Below are positions 8,056-15,210 of a DNA stretch of 22,492 nt, piece after piece; position 1 is the stretch's first letter, and each line of letters starts with the position of its first letter. The DNA is taken from positions 1-22,492 of the forward strand of contig CAAFTS010000047.1 in NCBI GenBank assembly GCA_900765975.1, read 5' to 3'. The notes under the pieces are model-generated. The model ran no database searches. It was not told the DNA's origin and saw only the letters and a list, made by a program, of their open reading frames with translations. A program made the position numbers and the translations under genes. The stretch comes from Lachnospiraceae bacterium. Its GTDB lineage: Bacteria > Bacillota > Clostridia > Lachnospirales > Lachnospiraceae.

Positions 8056-8757
8056 TTAAACCCTGCAGCAAACAACAGCAATGAGGGTACTGGACATTAC
8101 TAAGAGAACATCTTTTGCCGTCAGCCTTATAATGTAATAGCTATCTTTCTTATACGGGCTCTCAATTCCTCTGACAATGGCTGATGACGCCAGTTCGTCC
8201 GCTATTTTCAGGCTTCTGAAAACCATAGGGACAATTGCATATTCCAATGTCCTAAGCGGGTGAAAAAAGACTGTCCTTATAGACCGCAAAAAGCCTCTTA
8301 CCTTCATAGCGTCTTTTACTTCACCAAACTCATGAACAACGGTGGGAGCAAACCGGAGCATGACAATTAAAATCAGCATAATATTTTCGGGAATCGGCAG
8401 CTTCCTTATACTGGAAGTCAGTTTGCCTGAAGGAATATGCACTATCAGACACACAATCATCGCAGGCATCAACAGACGATAAAGCATATGAAATAACAGC
8501 GGTGATGGAAAAGAGATATGATATTTTGTATTAATAGCCAGCCAAGCTACTGACAGGATATATACCCCCAACATTCCTAATCCCATCGTAAATAACTCAA
8601 AATAGCATAACAATAGAAAAAGCCATATCATATATAAACCATGTCCCAGTAAACTGGTGCTTAAGAAGGAAGTGAAGCATGCGCAGACAGCCAGCAGCAG
8701 CACTGTCCTGCCATCGATCTGCTCCACTTTTCTGATGTTACTATTATTCATAATCAT
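8056..8757 (-). CDS. ECF transporter transmembrane subunit EcfT, module 1 (T1)
   Basis: A 233-residue integral membrane protein of the EcfT/CbiQ family, the scaffold that couples ATPase motion to the S component. Hydrophobic helices occupy about residues 15-110, followed by a long cytoplasmic stretch with APTVVHEFGEVKDAMKVRGF. The C-terminal S-S-A-I-V-R-G-I motif corresponds to the A-R-G coupling helix that docks in the ATPase groove. A final hydrophobic helix ends the protein. It overlaps S1 by 4 bases (ATGA), so S1 and T1 are translationally coupled. T2 is a paralogue, sharing the K-D-A-M-[KR]-[MV]-R segment and the A-x-x-R-G motif. Its ATPase partner is most likely A1, although a gap and the AraC gene intervene. 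Confidence 0.9.
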   Translation of the reverse strand: MIMNNSNIRKVEQIDGRTVLLLAVCACFTSFLSTSLLGHGLYMIWLFLLLCYFELFTMGLGMLGVYILSVAWLAINTKYHISFPSPLLFHMLYRLLMPAMIVCLIVHIPSGKLTSSIRKLPIPENIMLILIVMLRFAPTVVHEFGEVKDAMKVRGFLRSIRTVFFHPLRTLEYAIVPMVFRSLKIADELASSAIVRGIESPYKKDSYYIIRLTAKDVLLVMSSTLIAVVCCRV

Positions 8758-9365
8758 TCCAAAATACCAGCTTTCTGAAAATGTCTTCTTAATAATCTCT
8801 GCCCGAACAGAACACCTAATACAGCAAGAAGACCGGTTATTGCACAGCCCAAAAGCATCAGCCCCGGATGGGTTGACATTAAAAACTGCATATCTAAGGT
8901 TTCCTGTGAAAAACCGCTTTTTAATGCCATTTCTTTATAGCTGTCCCATGCCCACCATAGAGGCACCGCACATCCAACGAAATTCCCGATACTGTTTAAA
9001 GCCCAGCCAATCATATTGCGGACCGGTTTTCTGTATGTATTTTTTCCGATCATAGACAGCTCGGAAATAGCGCCTACAATCAGGAAATATGGCAGCAAGA
9101 AGGCGTAACCCATAAGTGCCTGGATAAGGCCATACACAAATGCCCAAACAAACAACAGCCCATGTTTATTCACCCGGTTTGCCGCTACAAGGAAGAATAC
9201 AGCTCCTAAAAAGCCGTCAATGGCGGCTGAACCATATAAATACACTTCTGAAAATGGCAATGTGACAGCGCTGACCACCATTGCTATCATATAATTGATT
9301 ACCAACATGGCTGCAACCGTGATTACGTCTCTGATACTAAACTTACTTCCCTTTGTTTCACTCAT
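8754..9365 (-). CDS. ECF transporter S component, Trep_Strep/MptD-like (S1)
   Basis: A 203-residue membrane protein with about six hydrophobic segments and a short charged N-terminus (SETKGSKFSIRDV). In size and pattern it fits the Trep_Strep/MptD group of ECF substrate-binding components: an early hydrophobic helix after R-D-V-I, the central GFLGAVFFLVAANRVNKHGL, and a C-terminal GQRLLRRHFQKAGI. The S2 protein ends with the matching GHKMLKKHFERAGI, so the two are paralogues. It should determine which solute the S1-T1-A1 complex imports; the ligand of this family is not firmly known to me. It begins the module 1 operon, with GGAGG 9 bases upstream of the start, and is preceded by a promoter and two tandem operator-like dyads. 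Confidence 0.8.
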   Translation of the reverse strand: MSETKGSKFSIRDVITVAAMLVINYMIAMVVSAVTLPFSEVYLYGSAAIDGFLGAVFFLVAANRVNKHGLLFVWAFVYGLIQALMGYAFLLPYFLIVGAISELSMIGKNTYRKPVRNMIGWALNSIGNFVGCAVPLWWAWDSYKEMALKSGFSQETLDMQFLMSTHPGLMLLGCAITGLLAVLGVLFGQRLLRRHFQKAGILE

Positions 9366-9396
9366 ATAAAGATCCTCCTGTAATATAGTGGTTTGA

Positions 9397-9412
9397 GTTA
9401 GTTTCTACTAAC
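9397..9412. promoter_or_regulatory. Operator-like dyad before S1, proximal
   Basis: GTTAG-N6-CTAAC, with one further complementary pair inside the spacer (GTTAGT/ACTAAC). It is the second of two such sites before S1, in the leader between promoter and start codon. Its centre is 37 bp from that of the distal site. Confidence 0.7.
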
Positions 9413-9433
9413 CAACAGCTAAAACTTCGGTGT

Positions 9434-9449
9434 GTTAGCAGTAACTAAC
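9434..9449. promoter_or_regulatory. Operator-like dyad before S1, distal
   Basis: GTTAG-N6-CTAAC placed 8 bases downstream of the -10 box of the S1 promoter, exactly the register seen at the ABC1 promoter. This suggests that the same repressor controls both transcription units. Confidence 0.75.
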
Positions 9450-9457
9450 TCCATTGT

Positions 9458-9486
9458 ATTTTACAGGATTCTTTTTAATATTTCTA
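9458..9486 (-). promoter_or_regulatory. Promoter of the S1-T1 operon
   Basis: On the minus strand, TAGAAA (9481-9486), a 17-base spacer, then TAAAAT (9458-9463). The layout matches the ABC1 promoter (TAGAGA, 17 bases, TATAAT), including the distance to the operator. Confidence 0.6.
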
Positions 9487-9613
9487 CCCCATTAAATGTG
9501 TATTTTTTTCAAAATAGCCCATTTTAACAGTTTGTTTCATGTCAAGGGCTTGTCACATCACAGAACCGGAGATGACTTTATGAAACATTCAATTAAATTT
9601 CGTTTCACCTTAA

Positions 9614-9953
9614 TATTAAATTATAAAATAATTGCCGCAGACTTTTTGATAAATCGACATTGTCATCTATTATAAAAAGTACTGCGGCCTGAATCATTAT
9701 ATTAACTTACAGCTTACTCTTACATTTTCTTTATCCGAAATAAGTTCTCTTTAGTCCTTATGACATATAACATTTCTCTCAGCTCACTTCAAAGTACTCA
9801 TTCGTTTTTATATAGCCATTGCTGAACTACCCTTTTCGTGGGAGAAAAATTCCTGCAAAAGTCTTACAGCCTCGTTATCCATAGGCCGATGCCATAATAT
9901 ACGGCCATGCTCAATAAACATAAGATGTGTACAGCATTTGTATATCAGTTCAG
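9614..9953. repeat. Duplicated 3' end of A2 and its downstream flank, copy 1
   Basis: From ATTAAATTATAAAATA to within the last codons of A2, this stretch is repeated at 17412-17751 with scattered substitutions. A further part of A2 (about 10610-10886) is also present in the second copy, joined directly. The rest of the 9487-9807 spacer shows only a weak inverted pair, TGTTTCAT (9533) and ATGAAACA (9580), and no gene. Confidence 0.9.
9634..9688 (-). terminator. Long hairpin downstream of A2, probable terminator
   Basis: GCCGCAG-A-CTTTTT pairs with AAAAAGT-A-CTGCGGC: 14 pairs with one bulged base and a loop of about 26 bases. On the minus strand it is followed by AATTATTTTATAATTT, a loosely U-rich tail, 119 bases after the A2 stop. 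The 55 bases are conserved in the second copy (17431-17485) with one loop substitution. A function other than termination is possible. Confidence 0.6.
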
Positions 9954-11307
9954 GATCATGCGTTATCAGAAACAACGTTTTTTTCATTTCTTTTAGCTGT
10001 ATTAATTTTTCTGAAACCTCAAGCATATGTCTATAATCCAACCCGCTGGTGGGTTCATCAAATATGATTATTTCTTTTCCAGATGCAACCGCACTGCCAA
10101 TAGCAACTCGCTGCTTCTCTCCACCGGATAATGACATTGGGTGCAGTTTCAGTTTATCCGACAAATCAAGCCCGGCCAAAATTTCTTGTGCCCGAACCTT
10201 GTCCTCTTCCTCATTTTCTCCATCCATACTCAGCAAAAGTTCATCAAGAACATCTTCTGTAAAAAGCTGGTGATTTACATCCTGCATTACCATATAGGAA
10301 ATATGCCGGCGCTTCTTCGCATTAAGGGCATTGCCATTTAATTTCAAAGTGCCCTTTGAAGATTTATCTAATCCGCATAGACATCTGGCAAAAGAGGATT
10401 TACCAGCTCCATTGTCACCAATGATTCCAATGATTTCTCCCTGCGGCAATGTTAAATCCGGTATGTTTACAATCGGATATCCCCGTTTTTCATATGAAAA
10501 CCAAAAATTATCAATCTGCAGGCTTTTTTCATTTGCTTCAGGGGTTTTTTCAGGCATCAAGTCAAATGGATTTAATGCACGTAATCCCATTTTCTTTAAC
10601 TCTTTTGGGTCTAGTCCCAAAAATTCCTCTCTTGTATATTCATTACATATCTCTCCGCGCTTCATATATATGATTCGGTCCGCATATGGAGCCAGGTAAT
10701 AAAGGCGGTGTTCGGCAACAATTACTGTTTTATTTTCAGATTGCCATTGGCGAATTACTTCTGTTAAATCTTTTATCGAAGAAATATCCAAATTAGAGGA
10801 CGGTTCATCCAAAACAAAAGTATTCGGGCAGATAGCATCTGCCGATGCACAGGCTATCTTCTGCTTTTCTCCACCAGATAAAGCAAACAGGCTCCGTCCA
10901 AGCAGATTTTCTAATTTAAGGCATTTTGTTGTATTCTCAAGCCTTGCCAGCATTTCCTGCACCGGCAACCCCATATTTTCGCATCCAAACACAATCTCGC
11001 TTGTCGTATCTACATTGTAGAACTGTGTTCTCGGGTTTTGAAATACAGAGCCAACCATGGGAGCAATCTGATATAGCTGATAATCCTTTACCTCTTTCCC
11101 ATCCAAATAAATCTGTCCCGTTAACTGTCCATTATAATAATGTGGAATCAATCCGTTAATCAGGCGTGTCAAAGTTGTTTTACCGCAACCAGATTCACCA
11201 CACAGTAAAACAGTCTCTCCATCTTTGATTTTCAAATTAATATTACGCAGGCTATTCTCTGATTCTCCGCTTTCATAGGTAAAGGACACATCTTTTATTT
11301 CTATCAT
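9808..11307 (-). CDS. ECF transporter fused double ATPase, module 2 (A2)
   Basis: A 499-residue double ATPase of EcfA/CbiO type. Domain 1 has Walker A GESGCGKTT (37-45), a VFQNPRTQF Q-loop, LSGGE (143-147) and Walker B with E168. Domain 2 has GDNGAGKSS (297-305), LSGGE (393-397), E418 and LITHDPE. Both sites look active, unlike A1 domain 1. The frame is open to 11349, but the start at 11307 (MIEIKDVSFTYES) is chosen because it begins the standard ATPase strand and has GGGG 9 bases upstream. It lies 13 bases after the T2 stop. The order S2-T2-A2 is compact, so this is a complete ECF transporter operon. Its 3' end was duplicated and survives as a relic at 17614-18012. Confidence 0.93.
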   Translation of the reverse strand: MIEIKDVSFTYESGESENSLRNINLKIKDGETVLLCGESGCGKTTLTRLINGLIPHYYNGQLTGQIYLDGKEVKDYQLYQIAPMVGSVFQNPRTQFYNVDTTSEIVFGCENMGLPVQEMLARLENTTKCLKLENLLGRSLFALSGGEKQKIACASADAICPNTFVLDEPSSNLDISSIKDLTEVIRQWQSENKTVIVAEHRLYYLAPYADRIIYMKRGEICNEYTREEFLGLDPKELKKMGLRALNPFDLMPEKTPEANEKSLQIDNFWFSYEKRGYPIVNIPDLTLPQGEIIGIIGDNGAGKSSFARCLCGLDKSSKGTLKLNGNALNAKKRRHISYMVMQDVNHQLFTEDVLDELLLSMDGENEEEDKVRAQEILAGLDLSDKLKLHPMSLSGGEKQRVAIGSAVASGKEIIIFDEPTSGLDYRHMLEVSEKLIQLKEMKKTLFLITHDPELIYKCCTHLMFIEHGRILWHRPMDNEAVRLLQEFFSHEKGSSAMAI

Positions 11308-11320
11308 TTCACTTCCCCTT

Positions 11321-12046
11321 CTACCATTTAATAATAAATAAGGTGACAAACAGCATAACGCCTGAAATTACTACCGCAATGGCATCGTAACAGGTAAATC
11401 CAACTCTCGTTATACTTGACCGATCCGCTGGATTATCCAACCCACGGGTTAATGCTGCTGCAGACAGTTCATCACCAATCTTTACAACCGAAATCATAAG
11501 CGGTATGAAACGATATTCAAGCAGTGCCATTGGATTCTGCCAAAATTTTTTCGTACCAAACTGGATTTCCCTCATTCTCATAGCGTCTTTAATAGCTGCT
11601 GACTCTTCCTGCATGGTAGGTAAAAAGCGAAATAATACAGAAAGAGGAATGGTAATATTCCTACCGATATGCATTCTGCTCAGTGATGTAATACACTCAC
11701 TGGCAGTAGTAGACTTAATTATGTAATTTCCCATTGCAAAAGCAGGAAAAAGCCTTAAAACCAATCCCACCAATAAAACTACAACCATATTGACAACCAT
11801 ATGAAAACGAATTGAGTTTTGGATTTCCTTAACCACCAAAGCAGCTACAAACAGAACTATAAAAATGGTTGCTGCCTTATACTGCCTGTTTGTAAGTAAT
11901 AGAATAAAAGGTATCAAAGCCACTGCAAGCATAAAAGCAGTATGGCCGTATAAAAACTCGGCGGTAGCTACAACGGCCATCAGCAGTAATTTTGTCCGTG
12001 GGTCTAAATGGAATCCTTTCGTCTCTGTAACAGCAAGCATGTGCAT
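11321..12046 (-). CDS. ECF transporter transmembrane subunit EcfT, module 2 (T2)
   Basis: A 241-residue EcfT/CbiQ-family membrane protein. Helices lie in the first 120 residues; then comes the cytoplasmic LPTMQEESAAIKDAMRMRE segment, the S-A-A-A-L-T-R-G-L coupling motif and a last helix (AIAVVISGVMLFVTLFII). The ATG at 12046 overlaps the S2 stop by one base; a TTG three bases earlier is also possible. No strong ribosome site is visible, so translation probably depends on coupling to S2. It is paralogous to T1 and should link S2 to A2. Confidence 0.9.
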   Translation of the reverse strand: MHMLAVTETKGFHLDPRTKLLLMAVVATAEFLYGHTAFMLAVALIPFILLLTNRQYKAATIFIVLFVAALVVKEIQNSIRFHMVVNMVVVLLVGLVLRLFPAFAMGNYIIKSTTASECITSLSRMHIGRNITIPLSVLFRFLPTMQEESAAIKDAMRMREIQFGTKKFWQNPMALLEYRFIPLMISVVKIGDELSAAALTRGLDNPADRSSITRVGFTCYDAIAVVISGVMLFVTLFIIKW

Positions 12047-12633
12047 CAAACAATACCCGCCCTCTCAAAGTGCTTCTTCAGCATTTTATGACCGAGCAAA
12101 GCACCGCAAATCCCGCCGACAAACAAAATCAAAAATCCTGCATACATCATCCATGATGGCATCATAGATTGTAATGTTTCTGCGTACTGGTCCCCCATGG
12201 AGCTGTGAATATTTTCCCAGTAGGACTGACCGGCAATCCAAAGATTCGCAGGGCATCCCATCATCCCAAGACAAAAACACGCATAGCTTAGGAAGGTAAC
12301 TTTAAAGCTTTTATACTGGCCGGCCTTTAACACAATATCAGCAAGAATTCCGCCCAGTGTCCACCCCACCAGCCCAATCCATGTATAGCCTATAAGAAAG
12401 AAAAACAGACCGCAGATGACACCTGTAATTGTCAGCATCCCAAATTTTTGGATTTTTGTGTAGTACAGCATCATAGGAATGCCACATACAAACGGCCAGA
12501 TAAACAGGAGGAATGGATATATTACAGGCAGTGAGGTCAGTAATCCGAAAACAAAAAATATTACAAGAGTCATGGCAGTATAAATTCCTACATTGATAAG
12601 ATCTTTTCCATTTAGTTTATTAGATTTTTGCAT
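12046..12633 (-). CDS. ECF transporter S component, Trep_Strep/MptD-like (S2)
   Basis: A 195-residue, strongly hydrophobic protein with about six helices, beginning QKSNKLNGKDLINVGIYTAM. The N-terminal K-D-L-I-N-V-G-I-Y-T-A segment, small size and the C-terminal KHFERAGIV fit the Trep_Strep/MptD ECF substrate-binding group and match the end of S1. The loop with MGCPANLWIAGQSYWE corresponds to VGCAVPLWWAWDSYKE in S1, so tryptophan-rich ligand-side residues seem conserved between the two. Ribosome site AAAGGAC lies before the start. It is the first gene of the S2-T2-A2 operon, downstream of tetR with an operator-like dyad between. The ligand is unknown; the divergence from S1 suggests a related but not identical substrate. 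Confidence 0.8.
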   Translation of the reverse strand: MQKSNKLNGKDLINVGIYTAMTLVIFFVFGLLTSLPVIYPFLLFIWPFVCGIPMMLYYTKIQKFGMLTITGVICGLFFFLIGYTWIGLVGWTLGGILADIVLKAGQYKSFKVTFLSYACFCLGMMGCPANLWIAGQSYWENIHSSMGDQYAETLQSMMPSWMMYAGFLILFVGGICGALLGHKMLKKHFERAGIV

Positions 12634-12667
12634 TTTAATCGTCCTTTCGTTATGACTAATTTCATGT

Positions 12668-12700
12668 TTTATAGTTAGATGCAGCTAACCGTCAGGGAAA
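12668..12700 (-). promoter_or_regulatory. Possible promoter of S2-T2-A2 with operator in its spacer
   Basis: On the minus strand, a weak CTGACG (-35-like), then GTTAG-N6-CTAAC (12674-12689) occupying exactly 16 bases, then TATAAA (12668-12673). The dyad would overlap the polymerase footprint directly. The -35 match is poor, so the promoter call is tentative; the dyad itself is clear. Confidence 0.5.
12674..12689. promoter_or_regulatory. Operator-like dyad before S2
   Basis: GTTAG-ATGCAG-CTAAC, the fourth GTTAG-N6-CTAAC site in the window, lying between the tetR stop and the S2 start. Confidence 0.7.
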
Positions 12701-12702
12701 TT

Positions 12703-12725
12703 TTTTGGGGATTAAATCCCCAAAA
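12703..12725. promoter_or_regulatory. 23-bp palindrome over the tetR stop codon
   Basis: TTTTGGGGATT-A-AATCCCCAAAA, perfect arms of 11 bp around one central base, spanning the tetR stop at 12712-12714. As RNA it could form a hairpin but it is not followed by a U-run on the minus strand. It may be a protein site next to the S2 promoter or a weak terminator. Confidence 0.45.
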
Positions 12726-13329
12726 CAGTTTGCCAGCCCGAGCTGAAAAATACCGATAGCGTATGGGCATACTTCAATGCAGCTGGCTTTGGATAATTGT
12801 GCATAACAATTTCCGCAATTGAAGCATAGTAAGAATGGACCAACATATGCCACTCGTCCTCATCTAAATCATTGACAGGTACACCGCGTGCTTTTAATTC
12901 TGCAATGAGTTTTATTGTCTCCTGCACATCTGCGCGTACCAAGTCGTCTAAAAAGCCTGCATACTTTGTTCCTGACGAGTACATCAGAAGCAGCCTGAAT
13001 ACATCAAAATTCTCATAAATATATTCAATTATCTGGATAATCGTGCTTTCTGACAGCCTCCACAAATTCTTAAGCTCATCTGTTTTTACTAAATCAAAAT
13101 GCTTATCTATTGATTCTGAATATATCTTTTGGATTGTCTGAACAACTGATTCCACTAAAGAACCAAATAAAGCTTCCTTATCAGCAAAATGATTGTAAAA
13201 GGCACCATTGGTTACATTTGCGTCTTTACAGATTTCCCTAATACTGGCTCTTTCAAAGCCAAATTCTAAGAAGTGTTTCTTTGCACAGGCCAAAAGCTTT
13301 TCATGAGTTTGCTGGAAATCCCTTGACAT
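12712..13329 (-). CDS. TetR-family transcriptional regulator
   Basis: A 205-residue protein with a classic TetR N-terminal DNA-binding domain: KLLACAKKHFLEFGFERASI, then EICKDANVTNGAFYNHFADKEALF (about residues 11-55). The remainder is the all-helical ligand-binding and dimerisation part. Ribosome site GGAGGGGAGGAA precedes the start. It is transcribed away from ABC3-ABC4, and the 126-bp gap holds a promoter and a dyad with three TGTAATAT-type half sites, the normal setting for self-repression together with control of the divergent exporter-fold pair. It lies upstream of and parallel to S2-T2-A2. The effector is unknown; the transported compound or a related molecule is the natural guess. Confidence 0.93.
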   Translation of the reverse strand: MSRDFQQTHEKLLACAKKHFLEFGFERASIREICKDANVTNGAFYNHFADKEALFGSLVESVVQTIQKIYSESIDKHFDLVKTDELKNLWRLSESTIIQIIEYIYENFDVFRLLLMYSSGTKYAGFLDDLVRADVQETIKLIAELKARGVPVNDLDEDEWHMLVHSYYASIAEIVMHNYPKPAALKYAHTLSVFFSSGWQTVLGI

Positions 13330-13349
13330 TTCCTCCCCTCCATTCTATA

Positions 13350-13383
13350 CTATATTACACTGTAATATTATGCTGTAATATAG
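13350..13383. promoter_or_regulatory. TetR operator candidate, three half sites
   Basis: CTATATTACA (13350-13359) and TGTAATATAG (13374-13383) form a perfect 10-bp-arm dyad with a 14-base spacer. The spacer holds another TGTAATAT (13361-13368), which makes a tighter dyad ATATTACA-C-TGTAATAT with the left arm. The block abuts the tetR -10 box. Confidence 0.75.
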
Positions 13384-13412
13384 ATTTTACCACCCTTTTC
13401 CTAAAAAATCAA
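13384..13412 (-). promoter_or_regulatory. Promoter of tetR
   Basis: On the minus strand, TTGATT (13407-13412), a 17-base spacer and TAAAAT (13384-13389), directly followed by the TGTAATAT dyads. A plus-strand promoter for ABC3 must lie in the same gap but no clear pair of boxes was seen. Confidence 0.65.
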
Positions 13413-13455
13413 TACCCATTTACCAATTCTGATTAGCAGAAAGGAAGATGTTTAT

Positions 13456-15210
13456 ATGAAATCAAAAGAACCGGGGGCAATCCGACAGCTTTTTATGTTT
13501 GTTGGCAGTAGCAAGGGGAAAATGAAATTTTCCATTCTTATGGCCGTTTTAGGGGAACTATTTGGTATGGTTCCATTCCTTATGCTGGCTATGTTGGCAG
13601 ATTCACTCTATTTCGGAACAGCTACTACTAAAGATACGGTGATATTGGCGGGAATCGCGGCACTTTGCCAGTGCATTAAGACATTCCTTATATGGAGGTC
13701 GTCCCTTCTGTCCCACCGTATTTCCTTTACTATTTTACAAAATATACGTGAAAAAATTGCCGATAAAATGGCGAAGGTTCCCATGGGCGTCATGTTGGAA
13801 ACCCCTTCCGGCAGTTTTAAAAACTTAATTGTAGATAATGTAGCAAAGCTAGAGGATTCTATGGCCCATTTTATGCCTGAACTTCCGTCCCACATTACAG
13901 CACCGCTATGCAGTATTCTATTAATCTTTATTTTGGATTGGCGTATGGGGCTGGCCTCTTTAATTACTGTCCCGTTGGGAGGTTTGTTTTTCGCTGCCAT
14001 GATGCGCGGATATGCCTCCCGTATGGAAAACTATATGTGTTCTGCGAATGAAATGAACAGTTCTCTTGTGGAATATGTAAATGGTATTCAGGTCATTAAA
14101 GCTTTTAACCGGTCCAGCTCGTCCTATGGTCAATACTCAAAAGCTGTCAATTACTTCCACGACTGCACCATGGAATGGTGGAGCGAGTGCTGGCTATGGA
14201 ATGCGGCCGCTCGCGCAGTCCTTCCCTCCACCTTACTTGGCACGCTTCCTATCGGTGCTTTGCTTTTTATGAATGGTTCGATTACTTTACCGGTTCTGAT
14301 GATATGTCTTATTGTCCCCCTTGGCTTTACAGGGCCGCTGATGAAAGTATCGGAAGCCATGGAGCAGGTGAGTATGATCAAAGGAAACCTTGAACAAGTT
14401 ACTGCCTTCTTAAAAACTCCTGAACTGCAGCGGCCTGCGGACCCGGTTACTCTCACAGAACCGACATTTGAATTTAGTCACGTTTGCTTTGGTTATAACA
14501 AAAGTGAAGTGCTGCACGATATCTCATTTAAGACGTCACCGAAATCAATGACAGCGATTGTCGGCCCATCCGGATCTGGTAAATCTACCATAGCCAAATT
14601 AATGGCGGGGTTTTGGGATGCCACCTCCGGGACTGTGCTTTTTGGTTCACAGGATATTCGCAACATCCCCTTTGAGCAGCTGATGGGAGAAATCAGTTAT
14701 GTTGCACAGGATAACTTTCTTTTTGATAAAACCATCCGTGATAATATCCGCATGGGAAATCCAGCCGCAACGGACGAACAAATAGAAACCGTTGCAAAAG
14801 CTGCAAACTGCCATGATTTTATCATGCAATTAGAAAAAGGCTACGACACTATGGCCGGAGATGCCGGAGACCGCCTATCTGGTGGAGAACGCCAACGTAT
14901 CACCATAGCGCGTGCCATGCTTAAAAAAGCTCCCGTGGTTATTCTTGATGAAGCAACTGCCTATGCAGACCCGGAAAATGAAGCACTGATACAAGAAGCA
15001 ATCAGTAAGTTAATTTCCGGGAAAACCCTAATTGTTGTTGCACATCGTCTGAATACAATCCGCAATGCCGATCAAATCCTTGTTGTAGCTGATGGGAAAA
15101 TAGCTGGGTGCGGAACGCAAAATGAACTGTTAGAGAACTGCCCTCTTTATAAGAAAATGTGGGAGAATTATTCAGATGCGGTAACTTCCAAAACGAAAGG
15201 AGAATCTTAG
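13456..15210 (+). CDS. Exporter-fold ABC half-transporter, module 2 first subunit (ABC3)
   Basis: A 584-residue membrane-ATPase fusion. The membrane part spans about residues 23-305 and the ATPase about 336-580, with Walker A GPSGSGKST (370-378), Q418, LSGGE (474-478), Walker B VVILDE with E499 and switch H530. Its D-loop region reads ATAYADPENE, non-canonical in the same way as ABC1 (ATAFSDPENE), so ABC3 is the positional and sequence counterpart of ABC1. GGAAG lies about 8 bases before the start. ABC4 begins at the base after its stop, implying a heterodimer. Control by the divergent TetR is likely. A chelate importer of IrtAB/YbtPQ type is favoured; TetR control would also fit a drug exporter. 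Confidence 0.93.
   Translation: MKSKEPGAIRQLFMFVGSSKGKMKFSILMAVLGELFGMVPFLMLAMLADSLYFGTATTKDTVILAGIAALCQCIKTFLIWRSSLLSHRISFTILQNIREKIADKMAKVPMGVMLETPSGSFKNLIVDNVAKLEDSMAHFMPELPSHITAPLCSILLIFILDWRMGLASLITVPLGGLFFAAMMRGYASRMENYMCSANEMNSSLVEYVNGIQVIKAFNRSSSSYGQYSKAVNYFHDCTMEWWSECWLWNAAARAVLPSTLLGTLPIGALLFMNGSITLPVLMICLIVPLGFTGPLMKVSEAMEQVSMIKGNLEQVTAFLKTPELQRPADPVTLTEPTFEFSHVCFGYNKSEVLHDISFKTSPKSMTAIVGPSGSGKSTIAKLMAGFWDATSGTVLFGSQDIRNIPFEQLMGEISYVAQDNFLFDKTIRDNIRMGNPAATDEQIETVAKAANCHDFIMQLEKGYDTMAGDAGDRLSGGERQRITIARAMLKKAPVVILDEATAYADPENEALIQEAISKLISGKTLIVVAHRLNTIRNADQILVVADGKIAGCGTQNELLENCPLYKKMWENYSDAVTSKTKGES

Noticed and set aside
9533..9587. TGTTTCAT / ATGAAACA inverted pair
   Set aside because: Eight-base arms 39 bases apart in AT-rich DNA could occur by chance.
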